From positions 1-18,489 of the forward strand of contig JAIOTF010000229.1 in assembly GCA_021107195.1 (NCBI GenBank): DNA of 18,489 bases, in the 5' to 3' direction. The notes below the pieces were generated by a model that was not told the DNA's origin, ran no database searches, and saw nothing but the letters and a program-made list of their open reading frames with translations. This document shows positions 6,962 through 14,652 of this stretch, in pieces. The position numbers and the translations under genes were made by a program. This stretch comes from Anaerolineaceae bacterium. Lineage in GTDB: Bacteria; Chloroflexota; Anaerolineae; Anaerolineales; Anaerolineaceae. Each line of letters starts with the position of its first letter. The stretch's first letter is position 1.

Positions 6962-7952
6962 GAAGCTGATGAACGCAAACAAAATTCGTACTATTCTCTT
7001 GCTGTTGCTTGTGCTGGCCTTCTTCGTACAAACCGTGCCCGCGGTTCAGGCCGCTCCATTGCATGAAAGCGCCAATGAGTTGATCGATGCGGTCAACAAT
7101 TTGCGCATTTCTTAGGGGATGACGCCATACGAGATTGACGGCAGCTTGATGTCCCTTGCCCAGGCGCAATCTGAATACCAGGCATCGATCAGCACGCTCA
7201 CCCACAACCGGGCTGATGGAACCGGGCCGGGAGCAGCAGGAATCACCGCTGAAAACATCGCCTATGGTCCCATCTCGCGGGCGATGGCCTCCTGGCTGGA
7301 TGACCAATTGCACAAAGATACGTTGCTGGGCTTTACCAGCGGCTATGTCGGAGCGGGCATGGCAGCCGATGAAAACGGCACCGTCTACTTCACGCTGGCG
7401 ATGCGCCGCAGATCTGATACCACGCAGACCTCTTTCATCGCCCCGCCTGCTGCCACGCAAAGCGGCGGCACGACCAGCACCGGCAGCGGCACCCCTACCG
7501 TGGAACCCGTTCTGACCGTGACTCCTCAGAAAGACGGTACGATCTATCACACGGCCGCCCGCGGACAAACACTGTGGGACATTGCCATTTCTTATGGGCT
7601 GACAATCGTCGACCTGGTGACATTGAACCGGCTTTCTCCCAGCAATCCAATCATCTACGAAAACCAGGAAATTCTGGTGCAGGCTTCCTACACGCCGACC
7701 GTCACCCCCACGATTACGCACACCCCCTTGCCGCCGACCCGCACCCTGCGGCCGACCTTCACCCCGCGTGCACCGCGGCTCACCAACACGATCACTCCCA
7801 CCCTCACTGCAACCCCCAAACCGCTGCTGCCGGATGTGAACTTCCTGCAAGGGGACAGCCGCAGGACGACTGCAATCCTTCTGATCACAATCTGCGGGGT
7901 TGGCCTGCTGGTTGTGGTATTGACCGGCGTTTTCAAAAAACGTAAACCGTAA
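6960..7952 (+). pseudogene. Secreted CAP-LysM cell-envelope protein with an in-frame TAG at 7113
   Basis: One frame encodes an exported protein of about 330 codons. It begins with a signal peptide (NKIRTILLLLLVLAFFVQT ... VQA), then a CAP/SCP-like domain (ELIDAVNNLR, TPYEIDGSLMSLAQAQSEYQ, THNRADG, AENIAYG, VGAGMAADENG). A LysM motif follows (GQTLWDIAISYGLTIVDLV, LNRLSPSNPI, EILVQ), then a Thr/Pro-rich stalk and a C-terminal membrane helix with a KKRKP tail. A TAG at 7113-7115 lies between NNLRIS and GMTPYEI, where relatives have an ordinary residue. A CAG-to-TAG change would explain it. The remaining ~277 codons are intact. ATG 7119 has AGGGG directly abutting it, too close for efficient restart, and lacks the signal peptide. 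Probably recently inactivated, misread or suppressed. Confidence 0.75.
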
Positions 7953-8008
7953 CAAAATATCTTTTTTCACCAGAAGTCATTCATAAGCGGTGAAAGGGAA
8001 ACGATAAT

Positions 8009-8929
8009 ATGCCCCTCTTTCAAAAGAATTATTCAGCCGAAGACCTGAACGAGCTTGAAGCCCTGGGTGATGTCAAGGGAATGATCAAAACCCTGAAAAG
8101 CCCGGATACCGACACACGCCTCAAAGCAGCCGTAGCGCTGGGAAGAATGAATGGTGAGGATGCGATTGCGGCATTGATCCATACCTTGCAAAATGACCCT
8201 ATCGGATCTGTGCGCTATTTTGCCGCCACCAGCCTGGGCAAAATCGCCGGGCCGGAAGCGATCGCCCCGCTGACCGATGCCCTGCGGGAGTCAAAACACA
8301 ATATTCATCAGGCGGCAGTTGAAGCGCTGGGCGAGATCGCCGAAAGAGTGCGCAATCCAATCCTGTTTGAATCAGCCACCAGAAAGCTGGTCCCGCTGTT
8401 GAAAGCCAACCAGGACGTGCGCGAATCCGTGATCACCGCTTTAGGCAAGATCCGAGACCCGCGCATAACCCAGGCGCTGGCTGCTGTGATGGCAAAAAGC
8501 TATATGAAACCGGAGATCCGCATGGCAACCCAAGCCCTGATCCGGATTGGGAAACCATCAGTCGAACCTTTACTACAAATCCTGAGCCACGCACAGGACT
8601 TGAATGCGATTGCGGCGGCATACGCCCTGGGGCGCATCGCCGACCCCGCTGCCGCCCCAGCCTTGATCCAGGCACTCTATCACCGCCACGATGAAGTGCG
8701 CCGCCAGTCAGCAATAGCTTTAGGACGGAGCAAAGCCCTGATGGCCGTTCCCGACCTGGTTGCTGCCCTGGAAGATAACGATGCACCCGTGCGCGTGGCT
8801 GTGGTCAATGCATTAGGCGAAATGTGTGCGAAAGAAGCTGTTGAAACCCTGCAATCGATGGCAATCTATGATTTTCAAGCCAGCGTGCGCACTGCCGCCG
8901 AAGCAGCACTGAAGAAAATCGAAGCATAA
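8009..8929 (+). CDS. HEAT-repeat protein (PBS-lyase-like repeats)
   Basis: A 306-residue cytoplasmic protein built almost entirely from ~30-residue HEAT-like helix pairs from about residue 25 to the end. Recurring motifs are RLKAAVALGRM, VRYFAATSLGKI, IHQAAVEALGEI, VRESVITALGKI, NAIAAAYALGRI, VRRQSAIALGRS, VRVAVVNALGEM and VRTAAEAAL. Such solenoids are protein-binding scaffolds; some relatives are phycobilin lyases, but no phycobiliprotein context exists here, so that activity should not be transferred. GAAAGGGAAA lies about ten bases before the ATG. The short leader has TTTCACC (7965-7971) that can pair with GGTGAAA (7989-7995) next to the ribosome site. The partner is unknown. Confidence 0.82.
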   Translation: MPLFQKNYSAEDLNELEALGDVKGMIKTLKSPDTDTRLKAAVALGRMNGEDAIAALIHTLQNDPIGSVRYFAATSLGKIAGPEAIAPLTDALRESKHNIHQAAVEALGEIAERVRNPILFESATRKLVPLLKANQDVRESVITALGKIRDPRITQALAAVMAKSYMKPEIRMATQALIRIGKPSVEPLLQILSHAQDLNAIAAAYALGRIADPAAAPALIQALYHRHDEVRRQSAIALGRSKALMAVPDLVAALEDNDAPVRVAVVNALGEMCAKEAVETLQSMAIYDFQASVRTAAEAALKKIEA

Positions 8930-8948
8930 AATATACTGAGGCAAAAAG

Positions 8949-8985
8949 AAAGCGCAAGGCAGCTTGACCGCTGCCTTGCGCTTTT
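8949..8985. terminator. Bidirectional intrinsic terminator (HEAT gene / cysE)
   Basis: AAAGCGCAAGGCAGC (8949-8963) and GCTGCCTTGCGCTTT (8970-8984) make a perfect 15-bp stem with loop TTGACC. T-rich tracts flank both sides: CTTTTAT on the plus strand and TTTCTTTTTGC on the minus strand. It sits between two convergent genes and can serve both. Confidence 0.92.
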
Positions 8986-9006
8986 ATGATTCTCTCAGAG
9001 TCTCAT

Positions 9007-9750
9007 CTATGATTCTTCAACACAATCTTTCTTCTGTTGGCGTGCAGGATCCGGCCAAAGCGCTCGCAAGTCCTGCATAGTCTGAGAAGGAGCATAGCTG
9101 TCCCCGGTGATTGTCGACATTTTTTCTTCCATTAATTCAATTCTGTGGGAAAGGGTGCGCACCGCATTGCCAACCGCATCCGGCAGAAAATCATGATGAA
9201 GGTCCGGGCGAGTCGGTTCGGGCTCTTTGCGCACCCGCACGCGGCCGGGCACACCCACAACGACAGAATTGGATGGCACGTCCTTGACAACCACTGCATT
9301 GGCACCGATGCGGCTGCAATGGCCGATGGTGATCGCCCCCAGGATCTTTGCTCCAGCCCCAATGACCACATTATCACCAATGGTGGGGTGGCGTTTTCCT
9401 TTTTCGATGCTGACGCCGCCCAGGGTCACGCCATGATAGAGGGTTACATTATTTCCAACCTCAGATGTCTCGCCAATCACCACGCCCATACCATGATCGA
9501 TGAAGAAACCTGCGCCAATTTCTGCTCCGGGATGGATCTCAATGCCAGTGAAGAAGCGGGCGATTGTCGAGACCCAGCGGCCAAGCAATTTCAGACGGTG
9601 ATTCCACAGCCAATAGGCAATGCGATAGCTCCACACGGCATGCAAACCCGAGTAGGTAACCAACACTTCCAAAAGCGATCTGGCGGCCGGGTCGCGGTCA
9701 AACACTGCGTTAAGGTCCTGTCGGACTCCCTGAATAATTCGTTTTAACAT
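9007..9750 (-). CDS. cysE: Serine O-acetyltransferase
   Basis: A 247-residue enzyme that acetylates L-serine with acetyl-CoA to O-acetylserine, the first step of cysteine synthesis. The left-handed beta-helix hexapeptide repeats run from about residue 70 to 170 (IHPGAEIGAG, GNNVTLYHGVTLGG, IGDNVVIGAGAKILG, IGANAVVVKDVP). The catalytic dyad is Asp85 in IDHGMG and His121 in KRHPTI. A ~60-residue charged tail follows with a short helix (RIELMEEKM). It ends in EES, not the terminal Ile that usually docks into CysK. The ATG at 9750 follows GAGG, which overlaps the cysK stop; an upstream TTG at 9762 is less likely. It is the second gene of the cysK-cysE operon and ends in TAG. Confidence 0.9.
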   Translation of the reverse strand: MLKRIIQGVRQDLNAVFDRDPAARSLLEVLVTYSGLHAVWSYRIAYWLWNHRLKLLGRWVSTIARFFTGIEIHPGAEIGAGFFIDHGMGVVIGETSEVGNNVTLYHGVTLGGVSIEKGKRHPTIGDNVVIGAGAKILGAITIGHCSRIGANAVVVKDVPSNSVVVGVPGRVRVRKEPEPTRPDLHHDFLPDAVGNAVRTLSHRIELMEEKMSTITGDSYAPSQTMQDLRALWPDPARQQKKDCVEES

Positions 9751-9758
9751 AGACAACC

Positions 9759-10694
9759 TCAATCCACTGCCAAATCTTCGTAAAGGGCGGTACTCAAATA
9801 GCGCTCGCCATAAGAAGGAATAACCACGACGATCAGTTTTCCAGCGTTTTCCGGCCGTTGGGCCAACTGCAAAGCTGCCCAGGTTGCCGCACCGGATGAG
9901 ATACCCACCAGCAGGCCTTCTTGCAGCGGCATCAGGCGCGCTGTACGATATGCATCTTCATCTTTAACGCGAATAATTTCATCAAAGACCTCCGTATTCA
10001 ATACTTCTGGCACAAAGCCAGCGCCGATGCCCTGGATCTTGTGTTTTCCTTTTTCGCCGCCAGAAAGTATGGGCGAAGCATCCGGTTCAACAGCCACAAC
10101 GCGGATAGCGGGATTGAAGGCTTTCAAACGCTCTCCGGTTCCGGTGATGGTGCCGCCCGTGCCGACACCGGCAACAAAAATATCAACCTTGCCGTCGGTA
10201 TCGCGCCATGTCTCTTCGGCGGTGGTGCGGCGGTGCATGGCCGGATTGGCCGGGTTGGCAAACTGGTTGGGCATGAAATAGTTCGGATCGCTGGCCACCA
10301 ATTCCTCTGCCTTGCAGATTGAACCTTTCATGCCTTCACTGCCCGGGGTAAGGATCAGCTCTGCCCCATAAGCGCGGATGAGCATGCGCCGTTCACGGCT
10401 CAAGGTGTCAGGCATGATGATGACACATTTGTAACCCCTGGCTGCGGCAACCATTGCAAGGCCAATGCCGGTATTACCGCTGGTCGGTTCAACAATGATC
10501 GAATCCTTGTGAAGCAAACCCGCCTGTTCGGCAGCCTCGATCATCGCAAAGGCAATCCTGTCCTTGACACTGTGGCCGGGATTGGCATATTCCAGTTTAG
10601 CGACAACTGTAGCAAGGCTGTCCCCAACGATATGATTCAACTGGATAAGAGGGGTATTCCCAATCAGCCCTGTTACATCTTTTGCAATATTCAT
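9759..10694 (-). CDS. cysK: Cysteine synthase A (O-acetylserine sulfhydrylase)
   Basis: A 311-residue PLP enzyme that joins O-acetylserine and sulfide to make cysteine. Key motifs: GLIGNTPLIQL at 9-19, the PLP lysine Lys44 in NPGHSVKDR, SGNTG at 72-76, the phosphate-binding GTGGT at 178-182, and LLVGISSGAA with the pyridine-N serine near 265. The ATG at 10694 has AGGAAG eight bases upstream and gives the normal family length; an ORF extension to 10739 adds 15 unconserved residues. cysE starts eight bases past the cysK stop, whose TGA is part of the cysE ribosome site, implying coupling. The gene is divergent from the five-gene membrane cassette across a 227-base region with a large inverted repeat. 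Confidence 0.93.
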   Translation of the reverse strand: MNIAKDVTGLIGNTPLIQLNHIVGDSLATVVAKLEYANPGHSVKDRIAFAMIEAAEQAGLLHKDSIIVEPTSGNTGIGLAMVAAARGYKCVIIMPDTLSRERRMLIRAYGAELILTPGSEGMKGSICKAEELVASDPNYFMPNQFANPANPAMHRRTTAEETWRDTDGKVDIFVAGVGTGGTITGTGERLKAFNPAIRVVAVEPDASPILSGGEKGKHKIQGIGAGFVPEVLNTEVFDEIIRVKDEDAYRTARLMPLQEGLLVGISSGAATWAALQLAQRPENAGKLIVVVIPSYGERYLSTALYEDLAVD

Positions 10695-10826
10695 CTTCTG
10701 CTTCCTTTCACCCTGTATTTTTACCGCTGAGGCAAGCAAAACAGGGGCAATTGTCCTTCTGTTTACGCGACTAAATTGTCGTGTAACTCGTATATGTTAA
10801 TGTGAAAGATAATTTAAAGATCAGTA

Positions 10827-10848
10827 TATAATTTATCAATAAATTATA
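10827..10848. promoter_or_regulatory. Perfect 10+2+10 inverted repeat, likely operator
   Basis: TATAATTTAT, CA, ATAAATTATA reads as a perfect 22-base dyad in the divergent cysK/cassette region, 133 bases from the cysK ATG and 73 from the cassette ATG. Each arm begins with a TATAAT hexamer, one per strand, so a dimeric protein bound here could cover -10 elements in both directions. No convincing -35 pairs with either. The regulator is unknown. Confidence 0.5.
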
Positions 10849-10921
10849 CCTTATTTATCTTATTAAAGAGATTCTGTTCGGTATACTATTCTTACCAAAA
10901 TTTTGACGATAGAGGTGTAAT

Positions 10922-11428
10922 ATGAAAAATAATCAAAAGAATTCCCTGATCTTCGGCTTGTTTCTGATCGCGATTGGCGCATTATTCATTTCCTATCAAT
11001 TCATCCCCGGTCTGAAATTTACCCTGGAGGGAATGATCACCTGGCCATTGATCATCATTGCCTTCGGTGTCTACCTGTTGGTCAAGAATCTGATGGATAA
11101 AGACCAGCATGGATTGGTTTCCGCTTGTGTGATCCTGGGTGTTGGCGGAATACTGTATTGGCAGGAAATGTATGCGGCGTGGGGAGCCTGGTACAACTGG
11201 CTGCTGATTCCCGGCTTTGCCGGTGCTGGTCACCTGCTGGCAGCGCTGATCAAAGGTCGCAGCGGCGGATCGCTGGAAAAGGGCTTGTGGCAAATTGGAT
11301 TGAGCGCAGTATTGTATATCTGCTTCAGTCCACTCTTACGGATTAACTGGTTATTTGGCCAATATTGGCCTGTGCTGTTGATCGCTGCGGGCGTGTTTCT
11401 GATCATTAAAGCCATTCGCAATAATTGA
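10922..11428 (+). CDS. LiaI/LiaF-TM-like small membrane protein, cassette gene 1
   Basis: A 168-residue protein with about five to six hydrophobic segments and short loops. It shows the module typical of LiaI/LiaF-type membrane regions twice: an N-terminal hairpin (FGLFLIAIGALFISYQFIPG then ITWPLIIIAFGVYLLVKNL) and a C-terminal WPVLLIAAGVFLIIKAI. A strong GAGGTG lies five bases upstream of the ATG. A TATACT at 10882-10887 could be the -10 of the operon but lacks a good -35. It is the first of five co-directional genes whose products share this module. The molecular function is unknown; in Lia systems such proteins sit in the membrane and restrain or sense envelope-stress signalling. Confidence 0.75.
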   Translation: MKNNQKNSLIFGLFLIAIGALFISYQFIPGLKFTLEGMITWPLIIIAFGVYLLVKNLMDKDQHGLVSACVILGVGGILYWQEMYAAWGAWYNWLLIPGFAGAGHLLAALIKGRSGGSLEKGLWQIGLSAVLYICFSPLLRINWLFGQYWPVLLIAAGVFLIIKAIRNN

Positions 11429-11467
11429 CCCGCTTTATTCATGAATAAGTAGAAAGAAAAAATTTAA

Positions 11468-12283
11468 ATGAAAACTCGTAACGTTTTTTGGGGTGTGATC
11501 ATCCTGCTGGTCGGCGTTCTATTGCTGATGAATACTTTTGGCATCCTGCCGTTCAGCATATGGGAAATCTTCTGGCCGGTGATGCTGATCCTGGCCGGGC
11601 TGTGGTTCCTGTTAGGCAGCAAGTTCGTCAAAAGCAGCCGGGAAACCATTTCGTTTTCGCAGCCACTGGAAAATACAGAACGGGCAGAGATCGAGTTCCA
11701 TCACGGGGCTGGTGAATTGAATATCTCTGCATTGGGCAGTGATAATCATGAGTTGCTCCTGGACGGCACCTTCGGCGGCGGCATGGAACATGAGGTCTCG
11801 CAGCGAAGCGGATTGACCTGGTTGAAACTGCGCGCTCCAGTGGAGAGTTTCCCATTCGGCGCCTTTCCGCACAGAGAAGGCTATCACTGGGATTTGGCGC
11901 TTTCGCAGCATGTGCCGCTGCAATTACAATTGAAGACAGGCGCGAACAAATCTTTGCTCAACTTGCAGGACCTCAATGTGAGCGACCTGAAACTGGAAAC
12001 CGGAGCGAGCGACACCGAAGTGATCCTGCCGGGCCAAACAAACCACGTCAGGTTTACGGTGCAGTCCGGCGCGGCAGCGGTAAATATCCGCGTTCCACAG
12101 GGTGTGGCAGCGCGCATTCGCATCTCCGGCGCTTTGATGGGCGGCGATGTTGACCAAAATCGCTTCCCGCTTTCTGAAAGCGAGCCCGGGCGCAAGGTTT
12201 ACCAAAGCCCTGATTATGACAACAGCCCTCAACAGGCAGACATCCTTGTTGATGCCGGTGTGGGGTCAATCAATATCCACTGA
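11468..12283 (+). CDS. LiaF-like membrane protein with toast-rack-like beta domain, cassette gene 2
   Basis: 271 residues. Residues 5-50 are two membrane helices with the shared module (GVIILLVGVLLLMNTFGILP then FWPVMLILAGLWFLLGS). Residues ~58-271 are a beta-rich soluble domain with repeated short strands (AEIEFHHGAGELNIS, LKLETGASDTEVILPG, FTVQSGAAAVNIRVP, ADILVDAGVGSINI), the pattern of LiaF C-terminal/DUF4097 'toast-rack' domains. Such domains lie outside or near the membrane in envelope-stress systems. The gene starts 39 bases after gene 1 in an A-rich stretch without a clear Shine-Dalgarno. It is probably the functional LiaF counterpart, but no LiaS/LiaR pair lies nearby. Confidence 0.72.
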   Translation: MKTRNVFWGVIILLVGVLLLMNTFGILPFSIWEIFWPVMLILAGLWFLLGSKFVKSSRETISFSQPLENTERAEIEFHHGAGELNISALGSDNHELLLDGTFGGGMEHEVSQRSGLTWLKLRAPVESFPFGAFPHREGYHWDLALSQHVPLQLQLKTGANKSLLNLQDLNVSDLKLETGASDTEVILPGQTNHVRFTVQSGAAAVNIRVPQGVAARIRISGALMGGDVDQNRFPLSESEPGRKVYQSPDYDNSPQQADILVDAGVGSINIH

Positions 12284-12331
12284 ACTGAATAACAAATAAT
12301 TCGTTCCTACAACTTGATTAAGGATTTAAAA

Positions 12332-12976
12332 ATGAAAACATTGAACTGGAAAATGATCCTCGGCATCGGCCTGCTGCTCCTGGGCGGCTTGACTTTGCTG
12401 GATACATTTAATTTGATTCCCGGAATGGAAAATGTTTGGGGTTGGACCATGGCCTGCGTCTTTGGCCTGGGCGGGGCAGCCTTCCTGTATGCCCTGACGA
12501 TTGACCGGCAGGAAAATTGGTGGGCAGTGATTCCCGGGATGGAACTGCTGGGTCTGGGTTTAACGATCGCAGTGAGCGCATTCCCCGGGTTGGAGCAGTT
12601 GGGGGGTATGATCTTCCTCGGCAGCATCAGCGCCGCGTTCTGGATCATTTACCTGATGAGCCACAATCACTGGTGGAGCATCATCCCCGGCGGGGTGCTG
12701 GCTACGCTGGCTGTCGTGGCCGGAGCTGAAGGGGTGTTATCTGCTTATAGCGGCGTGGTATTCTTCCTGGGACTATCGCTGACCTTTGCCTTGCTGGCAC
12801 TGCTGCCAACGGGCGATGTAAAAATGAAGTGGCCGTGGATCCCTGCTGCGGTGCTGTTCGCACTGGCTTCTGTGCTCGCACTTTCCGCAGAGAACCTGCT
12901 CCAATACCTGTGGCCAGTGGGATTGATCCTGGTGGGATTATACCTGGTCGGACGTACGTTTCTTAAGAAAGAATAA
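12332..12976 (+). CDS. Polytopic membrane protein, cassette gene 3
   Basis: 214 residues with about seven hydrophobic helices and Trp-rich turns (VWGWTMACVFG, RQENWWAVIPG, HNHWWSIIPGG). The module appears at both ends: ILGIGLLLLGGLTLLDTFNLIPG at the N-terminus and YLWPVGLILVGLYLVGRTF at the C-terminus. The internal WWxxIPG element occurs twice, suggesting an internal duplication. The ATG at 12332 has AAGGA seven bases upstream; a TTG at 12314 would add six residues. The gap from gene 2 is 48 bases. I recognise no named family beyond the DUF5668/LiaI-like membrane style, so function is unknown. Confidence 0.68.
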   Translation: MKTLNWKMILGIGLLLLGGLTLLDTFNLIPGMENVWGWTMACVFGLGGAAFLYALTIDRQENWWAVIPGMELLGLGLTIAVSAFPGLEQLGGMIFLGSISAAFWIIYLMSHNHWWSIIPGGVLATLAVVAGAEGVLSAYSGVVFFLGLSLTFALLALLPTGDVKMKWPWIPAAVLFALASVLALSAENLLQYLWPVGLILVGLYLVGRTFLKKE

Positions 12977-12980
12977 GAAT

Positions 12981-13002
12981 GGAATTGCCCAGAGGGCATT
13001 CC
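12981..13002 (+). other. Intercistronic hairpin between cassette genes 3 and 4
   Basis: GGAAT plus GCCC (one bulged T) pair with GGGC plus ATTCC around a three-base loop, between the gene 3 stop and the gene 4 ribosome site. There is no T tract after it, so partial termination is doubtful; an mRNA-stability role is possible. Confidence 0.4.
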
Positions 13003-13022
13003 TGTTATAAAAGAGGTAGAGA

Positions 13023-13484
13023 ATGAAATCCAAACTTTCACGCAGTCAGACTGACAAGATCCTGGGCGGAGTATGCGCCGGTCTGGGTGATTATCTGAAC
13101 ATTGACCCCGTCTTTGTGCGCCTGTTCTTCATTATTCTCACAGCAATAGATGGCATCGGACTTATGATTTATTTCCTGCTGTGGATCATCATGCCGTCTA
13201 AAGCACAATCCAATGAAAACGGCAAATTTGAAATGGATCAAATCGGCGATCGTGCCCGGGAAATGGGCAGCGAATTCAGCCAGGCGGTCAGCAAGCCCAA
13301 CCCCCAGGGCGTTAAATATCTGGGCGCCGGGTTGATCCTGGTGGGTGTATTCTTCATCTTCGAAAGAATGATACACCAATTGAATCTGCGCTGGTTCACC
13401 TGGGTCAATCGCGACATCTTTTGGGCATTATTGCTGGTCACCGCCGGAATTGTTCTTCTGGTGCGTGCATTCAAAGAGAGGTAA
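13023..13484 (+). CDS. PspC-domain protein, cassette gene 4
   Basis: 153 residues. Residues 1-60 are a PspC domain with its signatures KLSRSQTDKILGGVCAGLGDY, LNIDPVFVRLFFIIL and YFLLWIIMPSK. PspC is a membrane partner in phage-shock/envelope-stress responses. A charged linker (~62-95, including DRAREMGSEFSQAV) follows, then a second pair of membrane helices carrying the cassette module (YLGAGLILVGVFFIFERM then FWALLLVTAGIVLLVRAF). The start has AGAGG six to seven bases upstream. Gene 5 starts three bases after the stop, with the Shine-Dalgarno overlapping the end of this gene, so the two are probably coupled. The fusion of PspC to a LiaI-like helix pair supports one shared membrane complex. 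Confidence 0.87.
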   Translation: MKSKLSRSQTDKILGGVCAGLGDYLNIDPVFVRLFFIILTAIDGIGLMIYFLLWIIMPSKAQSNENGKFEMDQIGDRAREMGSEFSQAVSKPNPQGVKYLGAGLILVGVFFIFERMIHQLNLRWFTWVNRDIFWALLLVTAGIVLLVRAFKER

Positions 13485-13487
13485 AAA

Positions 13488-14573
13488 ATGGAAGACAAAA
13501 TAACACAAAAAAACACCGGACACCGAAAGCGGCACAGCATTTTCTTCCCGCTGCTGCTGGTGGGTATGGGGGTGATCCTGCTGCTGCACACAATGCGCGT
13601 TCTCCCCGGCTCAGCTTGGGGTACGATCCTGCGCTACTGGCCTGTGCTGCTGATCGCCAGCGCCCTGGACAGTATCTATCGCGCTGAGGGCTACGTAGGT
13701 GCAGTCATCTGGGGTGGCATTGGCGCCTTCCTGCTGCTGGGCAATCTGGGCATGCTGCCCAATGCGAGTTGGACAATGCTGCTGCGCTGGTGGCCTGTGC
13801 TGCTGATTGCGGTCGGTCTTGACCTGATCATTGGCCGTCATTCAATCTGGTCGGCAATGATCGGTATTGTGCTGGGGGTAGTGATCCTGGCCGGGATCGT
13901 GTGGCTCTCTGTGGGCATGAGTCCCGTGGTGACCATCGAAACCCAGGATTTGCAGTACCCGCTGCAAGGAGCAAAAACGCTCTATGCCAACATTTCGGCC
14001 ACCGCTGGCGAAGTCAATATCAGCGGCGGGGCACAGTCTGACAACGCAGTAGAAGCGATCATCACCAGGAGTGTCAATGAAGAGATCGACGATGCGTACA
14101 CAGTGAAAGACGACAAAGGGTATTTTGACCTGGAGAACAAAGGCCTGTTTGTGCTCTATCCGGCTTTGCAAAGTCCCTCCGCCAAAACCGCTTGGGAAGT
14201 GTATTTCAACGAGGAAACACCGCTGGTGCTGGAAAGTGAGCTGATCGCCGGCGAACAAAGACTCGATCTGAACGATCTGCAAGTGAAGCGGTTCAACATC
14301 AAAACCATCTTTGGCAGAACCACGCTCGTGCTGCCCCGGAAAGACTCTTTTGACGGGGATGCTGAAGTGATCTTCGGTGAGCTGCTGGTATATGTGCCTG
14401 AAGATGCCGCTGTGTGCATTTATGCCGATACCGGAATAACCGGTATTGACCTGCCGGATGGATATATCAGGGAGGATGATCTGATCCTTTCGCCGAGCGC
14501 TGAAGAAGGCGACGGGTGCATGGAACTGAACCTTAACCAGCCCATCGGCAGCCTGCGCATCGCCACCTACTAA
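13488..14573 (+). CDS. Membrane protein with two LiaF-TM modules and a beta domain, cassette gene 5
   Basis: 361 residues. The N-terminal ~145 residues hold the module twice in tandem: FFPLLLVGMGVILLLHTMRV + YWPVLLIASALDSIYR, then GGIGAFLLLGNLGMLPNAS + WWPVLLIAVGLDLIIG. A fifth helix follows (AMIGIVLGVVILAGIVWLSVG). Residues ~155-361 form a beta-rich domain of the toast-rack/LiaF type (LYANISATAGEVNISGG, VKRFNIKTIFGRTTLVLP, AEVIFGELLVYVPEDA, NQPIGSLRIATY). GAGAGG overlaps the end of the pspC gene. The stop is followed eight bases later by a GC-rich terminator, which closes the cassette. Role in envelope-stress sensing is inferred from its company. Confidence 0.72.
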   Translation: MEDKITQKNTGHRKRHSIFFPLLLVGMGVILLLHTMRVLPGSAWGTILRYWPVLLIASALDSIYRAEGYVGAVIWGGIGAFLLLGNLGMLPNASWTMLLRWWPVLLIAVGLDLIIGRHSIWSAMIGIVLGVVILAGIVWLSVGMSPVVTIETQDLQYPLQGAKTLYANISATAGEVNISGGAQSDNAVEAIITRSVNEEIDDAYTVKDDKGYFDLENKGLFVLYPALQSPSAKTAWEVYFNEETPLVLESELIAGEQRLDLNDLQVKRFNIKTIFGRTTLVLPRKDSFDGDAEVIFGELLVYVPEDAAVCIYADTGITGIDLPDGYIREDDLILSPSAEEGDGCMELNLNQPIGSLRIATY

Positions 14574-14581
14574 GAAAAATA

Positions 14582-14609
14582 CGCCCCCGCCGCTGGCGGG
14601 GGCGCTTTA
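14582..14609 (+). terminator. GC-rich terminator of the five-gene cassette
   Basis: CGCCCCCGCC (14582-14591) and GGCGGGGGCG (14595-14604) form a perfect 10-bp stem with a three-base loop, followed by CTTTAG. The stem is very stable but the T tract is short. Confidence 0.7.
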
Positions 14610-14652
14610 GTAAAGAGGCAAAACCCTGAAAACACCTATCCCTGCTGCAAAA

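Noticed and set aside
7156..7515. Alternative plus-strand ORF of 119 codons inside the CAP-LysM gene
   Set aside because: It is a frame shadow; the other frame carries the CAP, LysM and membrane-anchor features.
7119..7952. CAP-LysM starting at ATG 7119 as a normal gene
   Set aside because: It would lack the signal peptide and the first CAP helix, which sit in the same frame just upstream, and its AGGGG abuts the ATG with no spacing.
6945..7970. Long minus-strand ORF (341 codons) opposite CAP-LysM
   Set aside because: Its composition is low-complexity and shadow-like, rich in Arg/Gly/Gln, with no domain; the plus strand has clear protein motifs.
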